A DNA stretch of 64,000 bases from Ptychodera flava (GCF_041260155.1 NC_091948.1:3084001-3148000), one strand, 5' to 3'. Counted from the stretch's first letter, positions 11,901 to 23,332 are shown. Translations and numbers: made by a program. The notes: generated by a model from the letters alone, not told the origin.

Positions 11901-13777
11901 GACCGCAAGCCCGAAGACAGGATATAGTTTGGCGTTTAGTTCGGTGCTCTGGTCACACGTGTAAATAGGCCATGTTTAGTACGGAGCACCGAACCTGGAC
12001 CAGCCCTTCCACACCAAATTAATTTAGTTCTTTGTTAGTTCGGTGTTGTCTGGTCACACGTCCAACTGACACAGGTTTAAATTTAACCCAGTGTCAGCTC
12101 CGGAGTAAACACGCACATGTAAACCCCACTTATCAAGATGTATGACATTGAACTAAACAAAGCTGTTTCTGTGTGTTTGTAATTTCTTTGCTCCCCTCCC
12201 TTTCTTTCCCTCTGTACAGTTTAAAAGGCTTCAGGGCAAGAAAAGGCAAGGTGAAGCTATTCAAATCATAGATATCCAGGAAGACAGGCAGGACTACACT
12301 AGTACAGAATGGGTTTCTAAACACCAGACAGAGGAAAAAGAGTACAGAGCCAAATTGGTGAGAGCATCTCTAGAATTAGATTTATCCATGTGGTTGTTCT
12401 ACCATCAGGATGTTTGCAGAAATGTTTGCTTGTAGGCTTTAGTGGCTTTTGTCCAAGTTTAGGCCCACGAAATGCCTGTATGCCAACGATGCCTTTCGAT
12501 ATTTCAAAATCAAGTTCCAAACAACTGAATGTGTAAAAGCATAATTTGAATGTTATGTTAATTTGCATTAGAGTCAACATACATGTAATTAAATTGGATT
12601 TTGAAAAAGGTTGTTGACCATACTTTCAACTACATTGAACTTGCAGATTTTGAAAATGCTTGCACTTTTTGAAAATGCAATTGATATAAGAATATTTTCT
12701 TGTTTTCTGCTATACTACTAATCTGCAAGGGTGTCTTGATCCATTCTGCAGGTACAAGTATAACATGTTTTGCTTGATATTTGCACAATAGAAAAAAATT
12801 GTAGGTTAATTTACCTTTAACAGTCAAGACTGCTCCAGCAATCTTTCTACTTGTCAGTCTGACTACATTTTCAGCAAATACTCATGAACCAGCAACGCTT
12901 TCAAGATTTCAAGACAACACTGGTGCAATCATGCAATTTATATCCAGTTAATATCCAGCTCTTCTAACTTCTTTCTGTTTTTATTTTTACCAAACTTTCA
13001 CAGAGAAAGGAGCAGCTACCAACCAGTCAACAGAGAAAGAAACATCAAATTACCTACCTTGCTCATCAGGTAATTCAATTCATTGATGAATTCACTCCAA
13101 GCTATTTTGTTATTTATTTTAGAAAAAACTAACAAAAGAAGCTTAGAGGGTCAGTTCATATTAGTCTCAGTTTCTTGGATGATTCCTACTATCAAAGAAT
13201 TTTCTGTTTGATAATTCACAGTGAACTACTGAAGACAAAATCAAGATTTGATGCACCTCGGAGACAGATATTCTGATTCTCACACTGTTGCGATACTGTT
13301 TTGGTCTACTATGTATGAAGGCTTCTTTTGAAGGCCATGCTTGTATTTTCCCTGCAGAGTTTACACAGGGATTACGGCCATTTTGAATTTCAAGTGTCGG
13401 GAAATATCGGTTACTTTGTTTATATGGTCACCCTGATTTTTATTTGTGATTTCAGAAGGAGATTGTCTAAAGTTTCCTTGAGGAAAGTCTGGGCAAAAGT
13501 GGAAATATTTAAATTTCGAGGCGAGAGCTACCTATAAAAAAATCACTGATTCATATAGCATTGAGTCCTTTATTGTCAATTCAGTAGGAATATTTGCATG
13601 AATGGTGTGCTGTTATGTACTTACACTCATCTTTTAAGTGTCAACTGAACATTTAGATGAAAACATGACTTGTTGTAAATCTCTTTGCAGGCCAAGGAGA
13701 GAGAATTGGAACTCAAAAACTCCTGGGCAGAAAACCGGCTGACAAGGAAGCAGACACAAGCAAAATATGGATTCTAG
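3511..13777 (+). CDS. PRCC: PRCC, mitotic checkpoint and splicing-associated proline-rich protein (8 exons, complete)
   Basis: Nuclear protein of the spliceosome periphery; the human orthologue binds MAD2L2 and is fused to TFE3 in papillary renal carcinoma. Coding exons: 3511-3709, 5532-5713, 6279-6332, 6844-7491, 7973-8077, 12220-12357, 13004-13069, 13691-13777. Phases join in frame to give 492 residues; human PRCC is 491. Hallmarks are the N-terminal MSLVNYGSSDESDSEEE, a LLSSLPPPK motif, the acidic then basic PDSDEDEPAPKKARP, GSGLFALLPQPK, and the highly conserved C terminus HQITYLAHQAKERELELKNS ending in QAKYGF. The start is fixed by identity to the family and the in-frame acidic repeat. 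Exon 4 ends at an unusual donor, CAG|GTGCTG. Intron 5 (4.1 kb) is filled by nested transposons. AATAAA signals at about 15343 and at 15488 suggest a 3' UTR of 1.6-1.7 kb. No frame breaks were seen. Confidence 0.95.
4395..5320. mobile_element. Non-autonomous TIR transposon, 908 bp, 9-bp target-site duplication
   Basis: Element 4404-5311 is flanked by the exact 9-bp direct repeat AGCATGTTC (4395-4403 and 5312-5320). Its ends are inverted: TAGACTCTCGCCAGTC on the left against TAGACTGTCGACAGTC read from the right, 14 of 16 matching. Each end also carries a subterminal hairpin: CAGTCGCTTGTACC pairs with GGTACAAGCGACTG near 4415-4480, and AGTCTTCGTGCCTTC pairs with GAAGGCACGAGGGACT near 5190-5298. 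There is no coding capacity. A 9-bp duplication is typical of Mutator-like elements, but other superfamilies are possible. Confidence 0.75.
4820..4886. repeat. 33-bp tandem duplication inside the 4404-5311 element
   Basis: The segment TAGCTCCTTTTGTGAACAAA and its flanks occur twice in immediate tandem, beginning with TCATTCCATAGC and then TCATTCCCTAGC. One substitution separates the copies, so the duplication is recent relative to the element. Confidence 0.7.
5945..5990. repeat. (AAT)n microsatellite
   Basis: A run of about ten AAT/ATA triplets followed by AAATAATAATAG, in PRCC intron 2. Confidence 0.9.
8143..10680. repeat. 150-bp tandem repeat core, about 16 units
   Basis: Units share ATCCAATATGGCCGCC, CATGTACAGAGCCATAACTC and AAAGTTGGTACAAGGACATT. 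Spacing is 149-150 bases through 9063-9962, which is a multiple of three, so a frame stays open for 210 codons (8874-9506). I treat that open frame as a by-product of the period rather than a gene: there is no start context, and the frame shifts where one unit is a base shorter. Confidence 0.9.
8824..10510 (+). mobile_element. Helentron-like non-autonomous element, inner complete copy
   Basis: The 5' end starts AGTCCCCAC at 8824 and folds with GGGGGACT about 20 bases later. The 3' end carries the inverse motif GTGGGGACT (10482-10490), then the hairpin GTCATC-AAC-GATGAC (10493-10507) and CTTG. Between them lie about nine core units of 149-150 bp, preceded by a CGTCCGTC-rich head (8870-8930) and followed by a unique 3' segment containing GAAGAGGACTCTATCCTCTC. 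Neighbouring core copies are very similar. Target bases are T on both sides. Family assignment is by structure only. Confidence 0.65.
10813..12219 (+). other. PRCC intron 5, distal part
   Basis: The interval contains a 109-bp MITE at 11011-11119, a segment around 11390-11520 that resembles 19740-19860, and an inverted and direct repeat cluster at 11930-12060 built on GTTAGTTCGGTG and CTGGTCACACGT. Overlapping open frames at 11135-11514 sit in this repetitive DNA and match nothing I recognise. Confidence 0.6.
11002..11128. mobile_element. 109-bp palindromic MITE with 9-bp target-site duplication
   Basis: Element 11011-11119 is a near-complete palindrome centred on CCCACCACATGTGGTGGGA, with ends TAGTCCTGGGTACGA and TAGTCCTGCGTACGA read inward. 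The exact 9-bp direct repeat CTGTCTACG flanks it at 11002-11010 and 11120-11128. The duplication length matches that of the 4404-5311 element, but the end sequences differ. Confidence 0.85.
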
Positions 13778-15520
13778 ACAACACAGTGATAAGGAGGTCA
13801 CTACAGAGAATGGAAATTACATTATGTGAATAGTGAAATAAGTGTAAAAGTTCCCTTGGTGATTTTCAAGGACTTGCCCTTTCTGATGATGTGAAATTGT
13901 CAGTACACCTAGGGTTACTTCAGACTCTCTCTGATTGTAATGCCAATAGCTTTTACAGCATATATTGATTTACATGTATGATTTGACAATGATCTCTTCA
14001 CTGCCATAAAACAGAAGCACTCACAAGTCATTCCTTACTGTCATTGATTTATCAAGAGGAGTTTAAAACGTCATGTAAAATTGCAGTAATTGTGATTTGC
14101 AGAAATTTCCAACAGGACAGTCAATCAGAGTGAATGGAAGCTACAGAGATCTCCAAATATGGCAATTACATGCAACATAGCTGACAAGTTCTTGAGCAAA
14201 AAATTCATCGTAAAGTATGCGATGATCACTATATAGTATTAACTTGTACCAGGCTTTAAAATTGGTATGTTTTTCACCATGACTGTGAATTGAGAAAAAA
14301 GATAGACACTGCAGTATGATTTGATCAGGAAACAATATCTACCATTGAACAACATGTTCTGATAAGCAAAGTTGCAAATTCAAAGAGAAATGTACAAGTG
14401 GCCCAGTAACTCACTGAAAAGACAGAACAATGACTCAATGAAAAGATGGAACAGTGACTTGAAGGAATTGTGTATAATTTAACTTTTTTCAAAGTTCAAA
14501 AGAACAAAGTTGCGGATTGTTTCAAATGTTGGGCTGCAAGTAAAACAAGAATTTCTACCAGCATCTACCAAGTATGAATCATGGTTATGGTGTTATATGA
14601 ATTTATTGTCCAAGAATTAAGTTTCCTGATAGTGAATCATATGTATGATTTAAAAATATTGGAGTGTTCTATTCATCGCTGAGTGTAGTGGTGTGAGATG
14701 AGTATCAGTATCAGTGTTATTGGGAAGGTACACATATTGAGTTTCATGTTGATTTGTTCCCAGTTTTTTGAGGGATTATATCACATTTGGCACACTTTTA
14801 CTAACTCATCATTTTGACGATTTTTGTCAAAAGAGGAAACTGTTTATGTCAACAACGTATCTTCCATTTCAGTTCTTTGAATTTAGTTTAAGTAATGATT
14901 GCATTCAAACACTGCAGATGAATACCGTTATCCAAATATCCTTGCATTCAGCAAAACATTGTGTATCCATTTCTATTGTTACAATATGTGGCTTGTACCA
15001 GTAAAGCTGTTCATGATGTTGAGTTGTATATACAAATGCCTGTGCAATGCATGACAAAAGCATGCTTACAAGTAGGCGTGTCGCAGATATTATCCCTGCA
15101 TAAGGTGGACACACGTACATTCATCCTGTAAATAATGATTTCACATGAGATATGGACTGTATGCAAGTCTCATCTTACAGAAAAAATGTCCTGACTGTGT
15201 TTTATTGCTCTACATACAGGAATGTATGCTTGAATATTGCAAGTTCTCTGAAAAGAAGCTACAATTCTGCTGTGTTGAATTTCACTAGATATTGACTGGT
15301 TTCATCCCTGATACCCTGTGAATAAGTTTACACTGGCCATTAATAAATACGGAATTTGGCCAAAACCATGGTGGTAAAAAGGGTTTATTCTTTTATGGTT
15401 CTGTCTGCCAATCACAGTGCCTGGTACTACCCCAGAGAGTGTGTTGGTTATGGATGCGTGCTGTGCAGTTTGTCTCAGTGGGGCTGAAATAAAGTTTATC
15501 ACACTTTGGACAAGTGTAAT
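13778..15520 (+). other. Probable PRCC 3' untranslated region
   Basis: AT-rich sequence directly after the PRCC stop codon with no coding frame of note. Candidate poly(A) signals are AATAAA near 15343 and at 15488, the second followed by a T/GT-rich stretch. Confidence 0.5.
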
Positions 15521-15551
15521 GTTGTTTTCAGTTGTTTGCTCTGGCATTCAT

Positions 15552-15976
15552 GTTTTGCTGCTTTTGGATTCAGACCCAGAAGATATGTTTTCTTTTTGTT
15601 TTGAATTATTTCAACTTTCAAATCACTTTGAATGTTAATGGGATTTACACTCCATCATTCTTCAGCATGCTGGCACACCTAAAGAATACTATAGGTCCAT
15701 TCCCATCATATTGTGCTAATCTGTCTGTCTTAGGGAGACTTTCAAAATAAATACAGAGAAATGAGCTCCCTAGGATAATGATGAATCATAACACAAATTA
15801 GCGCATACCATACCCACTATTCTTCAGCTCCACTAGCATGTTTTTTCCAGGTGTCAAAAATTATCGGAAAAATTATAGTTTGATTTCTTTAATATCAATA
15901 CATGTGGTTATTTTGCTGCTTATGGATTCCGACCCAGAAGATATGTTTTCTTTTTGTTTTGAATTATTTCAACTTT
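15552..15976. repeat. Pair of about 66-bp direct repeats
   Basis: The segment containing GACCCAGAAGATATGTTTTC and TTTGAATTATTTCAACTTT occurs at about 15552-15618 and again at 15911-15976, nearly identical, 357 bases apart. Short open frames over each copy carry the same peptide and are shadows of the duplication. Confidence 0.8.
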
Positions 15977-17989
15977 TCATGATGTTTATTTCACCCATGG
16001 CTATACTGTTCCATATTTCATTATCACTGCTATGTAAATATACATATTTGCCTTAGTACAATGAGTCTTTTGGCTGTTCATACACAGGCCATTGAAACGC
16101 CTCTGAAACGGTTCTGGGCCAATACTGACACAGAAAGTTATGTGTGGACACTCCGAAGTGGTTCTGAAGCGTTTCAGATTTGAGACGGTTTAGTCGGCCC
16201 GACCAGAGCCGTTGTAGGGATTAACTCTATCCGCAAATCGCTGTGTGGACAGACTGAGCCGCTTCAGAAGCGTTTCAAACGCCCTCACGCGACAGGTATT
16301 TGTAACATAAAACAAACAACAACCAACATACAATATTCACTTTCGCCATGGCTGCCGAACACAGTACTACATCTCGCAGTATACTGGTCCGACGAAGAGA
16401 TAAGCTTGCTACCAAAAACCCTATCAATTCGACCAGAAAAAATAATTACGATTTGAAAAACGTCGAATTAATAGGAAATTAAAACTGCCGAAATAATTTA
16501 GTGGTCGAATTTAATTTGGAACGACGATGATGAAATTTAAGCGAGACATGTTTGCCATGTTGAGACTTCAAAAGCATGGACTGTGAAATTTTGTGAGGTC
16601 GACAAATTAGGTAACAAAAAACCTCAAACGCATGTGGGTGTCACATCAAAATCAAAGTGGATGGATTACAGACGGAGCAATCTGTGACACTGCCACCGAC
16701 CGCTCGACGGACGACGAAAGTTGACATCGTGTGCCAGCCCTTGGAAATATATTGTAACTCCCTGACAGGCAGATGAGATAGTCTAATGGCGTTTGATGCA
16801 TTGAAAGTTTGTAAAAATAATAAAAAATGACATCACCGATCATAAGAAACGTGGTGTTGAAGATAATAGTTTTTAAGAGAAGACTATGACGACCATATTT
16901 CTGGAAGTATTATATAACTTTAGAAAACCAACATCTGAAGATTTACTTCAACCAACACTTTTGGATTTGTTCTACTCTTTATTATAAGATTAGTCGAATT
17001 TCTGGAAAGTAGGTGTACATTTTCGATGTCTGTGTATCGTCTACACAGAAGTCATATCCGAAAGAGTATAATCAGTTCACGACAGCGTAAACCTCTCTCT
17101 CTCCCTCTCTCCGGCATTTCAATTTTTATATTGTCGACATTTATATATCAGTCTGAAGTTTCAGGTCACTGCTCAATGCAATAGTTGATGTCAATTTTCC
17201 GTATCGGGCATGGTCTCTATCGTCACTCTAATCATTAGTGTTTTTCTGTTATATTCGACATCAGACTCAAAAACAACGTGAACAACACTGATAATATATT
17301 GCATCTTTCGTATCGAAAACCGGTAAAGGAATCATAACTGGCATGGTGACATGTCACGGCCTGGAGAAAGTTCATCACCATCGTCGAATGTGCGTGACAC
17401 TTTTGCTTCCAAATAGACATATTGAAATGCACAGGGAACTTCGCGGTATGGCAATTATATGAATTTTATAGTGAAGAAAGTCTGTGACTTTAAACTGGCC
17501 GTACAACCAACAATAAACATGGCGGAGCAATGATACCGACTTCAGAGACTTCGATTTTTTTTTCATTGCGACCGCTGGTGAGAGCGAGTCGTCGAATTTT
17601 TTCCCACTGGCTATTTGGCTTTGAATTTTCAATTGCCATCATGTGCTAAGTTAAAGCTAAAAACAAGACGGGCGTTCTCTGTAAATCAATGAGCCTTTTG
17701 AATATGAAAAAATCAGACATTGAACCTCAACACGCAGCTTGAAAGTTGTTCTCCGAATCAGGACAGGGACATCGGTGAGGCCGGATTTCACGTAGTAGCT
17801 ATGGAAACCGACGGCTCGTTTGTTGTAAGAAACCATGCGATGTACGCTCCCTTTGGCCGTGAGAATTTCGCCGTATCGCCTCTACAGACTGCACCGTCTA
17901 TTACCTAACCATGCTATTAAACAATCACACGATAGTTCAGTAACATATATCTTCATTAATCTACCGATCATCGACCGTCGAACACTTCA

Positions 17990-19580
17990 AAAACAATGGT
18001 CGCGGTCACGGATTCAAGGACGTTCACAAGAAGAAACTATCAATAAGTGGCGCGCAGAATTATTTTTACTGGTTTTGAGAACTTCTAAAATAACTTGTAA
18101 TCTGCATATCTTCGCACATCGAACCGATATTGTATACCTATCACCGTCGAAGTTTATGTCTTTCACTGTAGAGTTCTTTTCATCCAAAACACATATCCAG
18201 AAGAGTCCCACAGAGCGGTCAAATGAAAGGATATGTGCTCCAAACGAATGAAATTGCACGAAAGAATGAAAATCAACAGCACACCCTGGACGTGATTTAA
18301 AACAATTTAGCGCTTGTGGATAGGACTATTCTATTTGAGTAACGGGGACGGAAAGCACAGAACTGTAAAAGTACTGGAAAAAAGTGCCGTTTTTCTCGCA
18401 ATTTTAGCAACTGTAACGACCCTTTATTCTTTACTAGGTTTAGGGCCTATACACACAGTGTACACTGATGTACAGAACTTTAAAAAAGTACTCTGCTGGG
18501 AACGAGCAAGGGGTTACACTCTAACGGGCGCAGTAAAACAATGCGGTCACGTCCATAGGTTCAAGGACATTCATGGGGAGACACGATGACAAATAGCGCA
18601 GTGTCGTAAAATTGCTTAGACTAGTTTTAAGAACGGTACAACATCTGGTCATCGGTGTACCGCTACCTGTGAATCAAAACGACAAGTGTAGGCCTATAGC
18701 TTCGAAATTTTATGGGAGAGACACCACGACTGAGACCGACAGTAGCGTCCGTGTAGTGTAGGTGATTCTGGTTTCTCAATCGAATCAAAAGTCCGACATT
18801 GACAAAATTGACACGAAATAAGTCCAAAAAGTTGTGTTTTATTCAACTAACTGATTCATCTCCTTTGATATCCCCTAAGCTACATGTAAACAGTCCGGAA
18901 AGACTGACATCGATGTCTCCCGCGCCCCCATTTCTTCACCGTTTTGCAAAATATCTCATCAACCGGGCGCATGGGCAAATGTCTTTGTACGTTGGTCAAA
19001 ACTAATGACACTATAGGTCAGGATATAACATCGGTCAAAGTAATATTGAATATGGAAGACAAAAATGCTTTCATCGATTGACAAAAATGAGAAGGAACGA
19101 GTCAGTAAATATCGAACCATAAAGGGGAGATCGAGACTGCCATCCCCAATGATTAATCAACTGGGAACAAAATATATATTTCGATCAACAGACTTACACA
19201 ACCAGAGACAGCATTTTATTCAGCTTTAAAATAAGTCACCGCCTTTCCTATAATAACACCCCGTTTGCGTTTCGATCTACTATGCTCTGTCCCCAATCGG
19301 TATGGCCGTCCCAGTTTCGCCTACCGTACTGACTGATACATGGTTATTCTTCACATATTTTTTCATCGTTTGGCATAAATACAGCATCTCTTTTGGTGCA
19401 CAAGGCAAATCAACGTTTAGAAGGAAAGTCACAGGAGGTTGGGATATATATACCGTGGGTGAAATTAGAATGGAATATTGAAGATGAAAAGACTTTATCG
19501 GTCGACAAAAATTGCCATAAGCCGAGAATTGAGATTGTCTATGATTTATTAATTGGGAACAAAAATATTCAATTGAGTCA
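17990..19580. repeat. Diverged tandem duplications within the 16-20 kb region
   Basis: Segment 17990-18100 (GGATTCAAGGACGTTCACA ... GGTTTTGAGAACTTC) recurs at 18535-18650 (GGTTCAAGGACATTCATGG ... GTTTTAAGAACGG). Segment 19040-19175 (AATATGGAAGACAAAAATGC ... CAACTGGGAACAAAATAT) recurs at 19465-19570 (AATATTGAAGATGAAAAGAC ... TAATTGGGAACAAAAATAT). Identity is moderate, so these are old duplications. No open frame is conserved between copies. Confidence 0.55.
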
Positions 19581-19596
19581 TTAAGTTTGTGATTGA

Positions 19597-19801
19597 TTCG
19601 TTTCAAAAATGTGTTCCTACATTCCTATCCGATTGTTTGTGTTAATAAAATGTTTGTTTCGCCTCTGATATTTGTTGGGAAGTTTGGATTAGTGTGTACG
19701 GTAATTTTTGTTTGTGTGGGGAGAGCTTATGGCGAGGCGAAACAAACATTTTTATTAACACAAACAATCGGATAAGAATGTAGGAACACATTTTAGAAAC
19801 G
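19597..19801. repeat. Near-perfect 68-bp-arm inverted repeat (hairpin)
   Basis: The left arm, CGTTTC...GTGTTCCTACATTC...ATTGTTTGTGTTAATAAAA...TTTCGCCTC (about 19597-19664), is repeated in reverse complement at about 19733-19801 around a 68-base spacer. Arms differ at only a few positions, so the palindrome is young compared with surrounding repeats. Confidence 0.85.
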
Positions 19802-20079
19802 AATAAAACACAAACTCGACACAAAAACATTTGGATAGTTAGGTGGGGAGCCTCTTTCACATTCTTTACAGCCAGTACGACGTCGTCCATTTCAGCCATC
19901 TTGTTACAAACAATGCTTGGCCATACACACCTTTTGAACTCGAGAGGGCGCATTAAGACGTCTTAAACATCAAAACAATGGCTTAATTTTGTGTATGTGG
20001 ACGCAAGCGGACTCAAACTATTAATCCCCTGTGTTTACAAACACAAATAGTGTTGCAGAAGCGTTTCAATTTTCCCCTG

Positions 20080-21038
20080 TCTGAACATAGTATTTGTGAT
20101 GTCTGTAAGCTGTAAACTGTCATAAACTATTCTGTAGACATGTCTTGCAATGTATCAGTCTACACTATGAACTTAGAATAATGGATCACAAAGGAAGGAC
20201 AAAAAAGAAGCAGTCTGTTTTTACAGTTGTCTTTTATTTTGTTGTAAAACATGGCTACATATTGGTATAAAATAGAACTCTAATAAATTTCAACATTGTG
20301 CATTCAAAAGTAAAAAACAAATAAATTACATTGCATTCATCTGGAAAACCTGATTTACGAGTCATTTTCTTTAAAATATGTGTACCTCTGTCATACAGCT
20401 GCTAATTCACAATGGTTGACTTTTTATTGATAATTTACATAAATTTTTCAATCTACATGGATGTACGTATACTTTGGAGGCAAACTGAGTTTTCAGTTGA
20501 TGGTTAGGTACATTAACTTTATGAGATGTTATTCAAAAACTTCATTACAAAGAAAACAAACACTATGATAAAGATGTCATTTCTGTTAAACACATTTACT
20601 ATTTAGGTAATACATAGAACTTTGGTCAGTAGGTGTGTTGAAATTAATATGAACACATACATCTACATACACAAACATACATGCACATAGTACATGCGCA
20701 GAGTACATGAACACATACATCAATACACACATGCATGTACAGAGTACATGTACACAGTACATGCACACAGTATAATGAAGCGAGCTTTGTCTGCTGCAGT
20801 CCTTGCATTCCACATATGTTAAAGTCTTTGGTTTGTAAATGTCAAAATTTAATACAACTTTCTTGCATATGAATTTACATGTAATTATCATATTGATGAT
20901 GATATTCCTCTGTTTCTATGGTTACCCCATCACCATCAAGTTCATTCTCAAACACAGGAGTCCTACTGTTTACTGTTGGGATGTCATCCATAATTTGCCC
21001 AGTTACTTTGTTCATTTTTTTCAGTTTAATACCTGATT
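20080..21038 (-). other. 3' flank of the small heat shock protein gene
   Basis: Probably includes the 3' UTR. Minus-strand AATAAA signals are present near 20230 and 20423. A degenerate ACAT/GTACATG simple repeat fills 20645-20770. No gene was recognised. Confidence 0.45.
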
Positions 21039-23086
21039 TCAAGTGTTTGCAAGGCGGATTTGCCGATGTAGTCTGACTCCTTTTACTGGTATCTGAACGT
21101 CTTCTAGGGGAACATCATGACGATATTTGATACCTTCAATTTTCAGGATGCCATCTTTGTCGTAGTTTGCTGATAAACTCCGTGTGTCAACGCCCTGTGG
21201 GAGTTTCACCTTTCGCTCCAGTTCCCTCTCAAAACAACTTTCATCGCATCGACAGACATGTCTGCCTTCCAGTAAGAGGTTACCGCCATTTGTCGAAATA
21301 GTGAAATCTTCTGGATCATAATCTTTGACATTCAGAGAGACAATTTCAACTTTCTGTCCCATCTGTTTAGAATTCCGATGATTTGCATGGACTCTGTGAT
21401 GATTTTGATTGTGTTGGTGATTGGAATGCTGACCATTATGACCTGATGGATGCTGGTTCCTGCTTCCTGTCCTCTGTTGACCAGAGCTCACTGTCTCTCT
21501 CCTCAAACGTTCACTTTGTCTCATCCTTTCCTCCTGGAAATCAAAACATAAAAGGAATACGTTTGAAAACCAAGTTTGTCAAAGAATTACCATTGTGCTC
21601 TTGAACATCAAAAATGTTACATGTAATGAGTGCAAAAATCAGTCCCCCTAGCTAAATTTTCAAAAGTTGCTGCAAGCAATATTCTTTCATTTTAATGTGA
21701 CTAGATTTAAAATAAAATTTATGTAATGTCTAGATTTTTAGGGAATATTATTTCCCTCAGCTACTTATTTGAAAGATTACCAGAACCAAACAAATATTTC
21801 AAAGACAAAATTTAACCAGTTCACCTCTATTCCCTGTAAACAAGTCCACAGTTACCATTGGTAACAATGGGTTTGGGCCAAGTCATGGTTGTGAAATGGT
21901 TAAAGAAAAGTTACTGACCTCTTGCTTTTGTCTTAGGAGTTCAATCTCTCTCTGTTTCTGCTGCTGAAGTTCAAGTTCTTGCTGCCTTTGCTGTTGCAGT
22001 TCCAGCTCCCTCTGCCTTTGCCTCTGAAATTCACGCTCTCTTTGCCTCATCCTTTCAAGCTCCAGTTCTCGCTGTCTCTTTTCCTTCAGTTCTCTCTCTT
22101 TTTGTCTCTCCATTTCTTGTTTCTGCAGCTGAATTTGTTGCTGTCTTTGGACTTCTTCCTGCCTCCTAATTTCCTGCCATTGCTGTTCAATCTGCAACTC
22201 TTTTTGACGTTTCAGCTCCTCTCGTTGTCTCAGTTCTTCTTCAATCTTGTTTTGCCGTCTCAAGAGTTCCTCCCTTTCACGGACAAGTTCTTGGTACCTC
22301 TCAGCATTCTCAGTTTGGAGTCTTTCCAATTCCTGCTGCCTGGCAATTTCAGACTGCCTTTCACGTTCAACCTGGTGTTGCTGTTTGCGGATTTCTTCAT
22401 CTCTGGCTTGCTGGCAGGAAGTAGATCTGTCACGCTGGTGGTTTTTATCGCTAGTTTTCAGTCCTTGCTGCCTGTATTCACTATTTACTTTGTCTGTCAC
22501 ACCTTGTTGACAATTTGCTTCACATCTCCCGTGCTGCTGCCTCTCTGGGAGCAAGGAGTGGTACCATCTCTGAGTTTGGAAAATATCATCAAAGAAGTGG
22601 GACGCAAATGGATCTTTCCATTGACCATCCCAGCCATTCCAAGTCCACAGCTGTTCAGGAAAGTGTGGTCCAAAGTGCCACACATCAGATTGCAGAGGTC
22701 TCAATCTGGCAATTTGATACAAAAATGAAACATATTAATTTTCAATTCACACTGTTTTCATATTTGAAACAAGCAATGAAACATAGTACATGTTAAGGAA
22801 CATGCATGAGAAGCATTTGAAGTATTCGAGTAGTATATCAGGGCTGATCTGAAAGCACTTTTCTCTCTCAATATAATCCCATTATTCTGATCAGATCATT
22901 TGTTGATAAAACATATCTAATGATATCTGATACCTTATTTTGAATGTCTATTTCGATTAATATAAAAGAAAGATGGTATACCTACCCATTGTTTCCAAAC
23001 TGCAGTCTCAGTGCATCACATGTCTGGCTCTGCCACAATATTGTGGTCAGAGCTAGGCCAACCAACAGCTTCACAACTTTTCCCAT
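21039..23086 (-). CDS. Predicted secreted/ER small heat shock protein: signal peptide, coiled coil, alpha-crystallin domain (3 exons)
   Basis: Predicted holdase chaperone of the secretory pathway. Exons 23086-22986, 22705-21919 and 21533-21039 join in frame to 460 residues. Residues 1-25 form a signal peptide: basic MGKVVK, hydrophobic LLVGLALTTILW, likely cleavage after QTCDA. A Trp/Phe-rich segment follows (WHFGPHFPEQLWTWNGWDGQ and FFDDIFQTQRWYHSLLPE), as in small HSP N-terminal arms. Residues 110-320 are a Glu/Arg/Gln coiled coil, and 325-355 are Gly/Asn/His-rich. The alpha-crystallin domain spans about 357-430 (VEIVSLNVKDYDPEDFTIST, GNLLLEGRH, ANYDKDGILKIEG) and carries three cysteines in CRCDESC. 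An I-x-V anchor (QIPV) follows. There is no transmembrane segment after the signal and no KDEL-type end (RLANT). Small HSPs are usually short and cytosolic; this size and targeting are unusual. It is divergent from HAX1, and the promoter has TATA and ER-stress motifs. Confidence 0.85.
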
Positions 23087-23332
23087 CAGCAAATTGTAAT
23101 ATTATATCCAACAGATGTAAATTCTTCCGAACAAATACTAAGTTTCGATGAATATACTTTGAATCGCTAGATTATTTCTCCGAATCTACAAATTTCCCTC
23201 GATGAACAGTGACAGCCTTGACTTTCAGTATTTTACGCCTCTTTACCAATGCGTGGTTTCCAGATCTGGATTTACGGATTAGCTCAACTGAATAATTGAA
23301 TGGAATAACTACCACACCAAAACTTGTAAGAA

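Larger units (their letters stand above)
16085..20079. mobile_element. Possible 4-kb hAT-like element with degenerate interior
   Basis: The left end CAGGCCATTGAAACGCCTCT faces a right end that reads inward CAGGGGAAAATTGAAACGCT. The shared TTGAAACGCYTCTG and several subterminal copies of AAGCGTTTCA (near 16165, 16270 and 20055) look like transposase-binding repeats, and ends starting CAGG suit the hAT superfamily. The putative 8-bp flanks (TTCATACA and TCTGAACA) match at only four positions, so the boundaries are unproven. No transposase frame survives. The interior contains diverged internal duplications and a 200-bp hairpin, described separately. Confidence 0.35.

Noticed and set aside
16085-20087. 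8-bp target duplication for the 4-kb region
   Set aside because: The candidate flanks TTCATACA and TCTGAACA agree at only four of eight positions.
21979-22728. 249-codon plus-strand Leu/Phe/Pro-rich frame
   Set aside because: Antisense of the Glu/Arg/Gln coiled-coil exon; low complexity forces an open antisense frame.
23246-23256. CCAATGCGTGG as an ERSE-II element
   Set aside because: ERSE-II is ATTGG-N-CCACG; here the two halves are in the opposite order.
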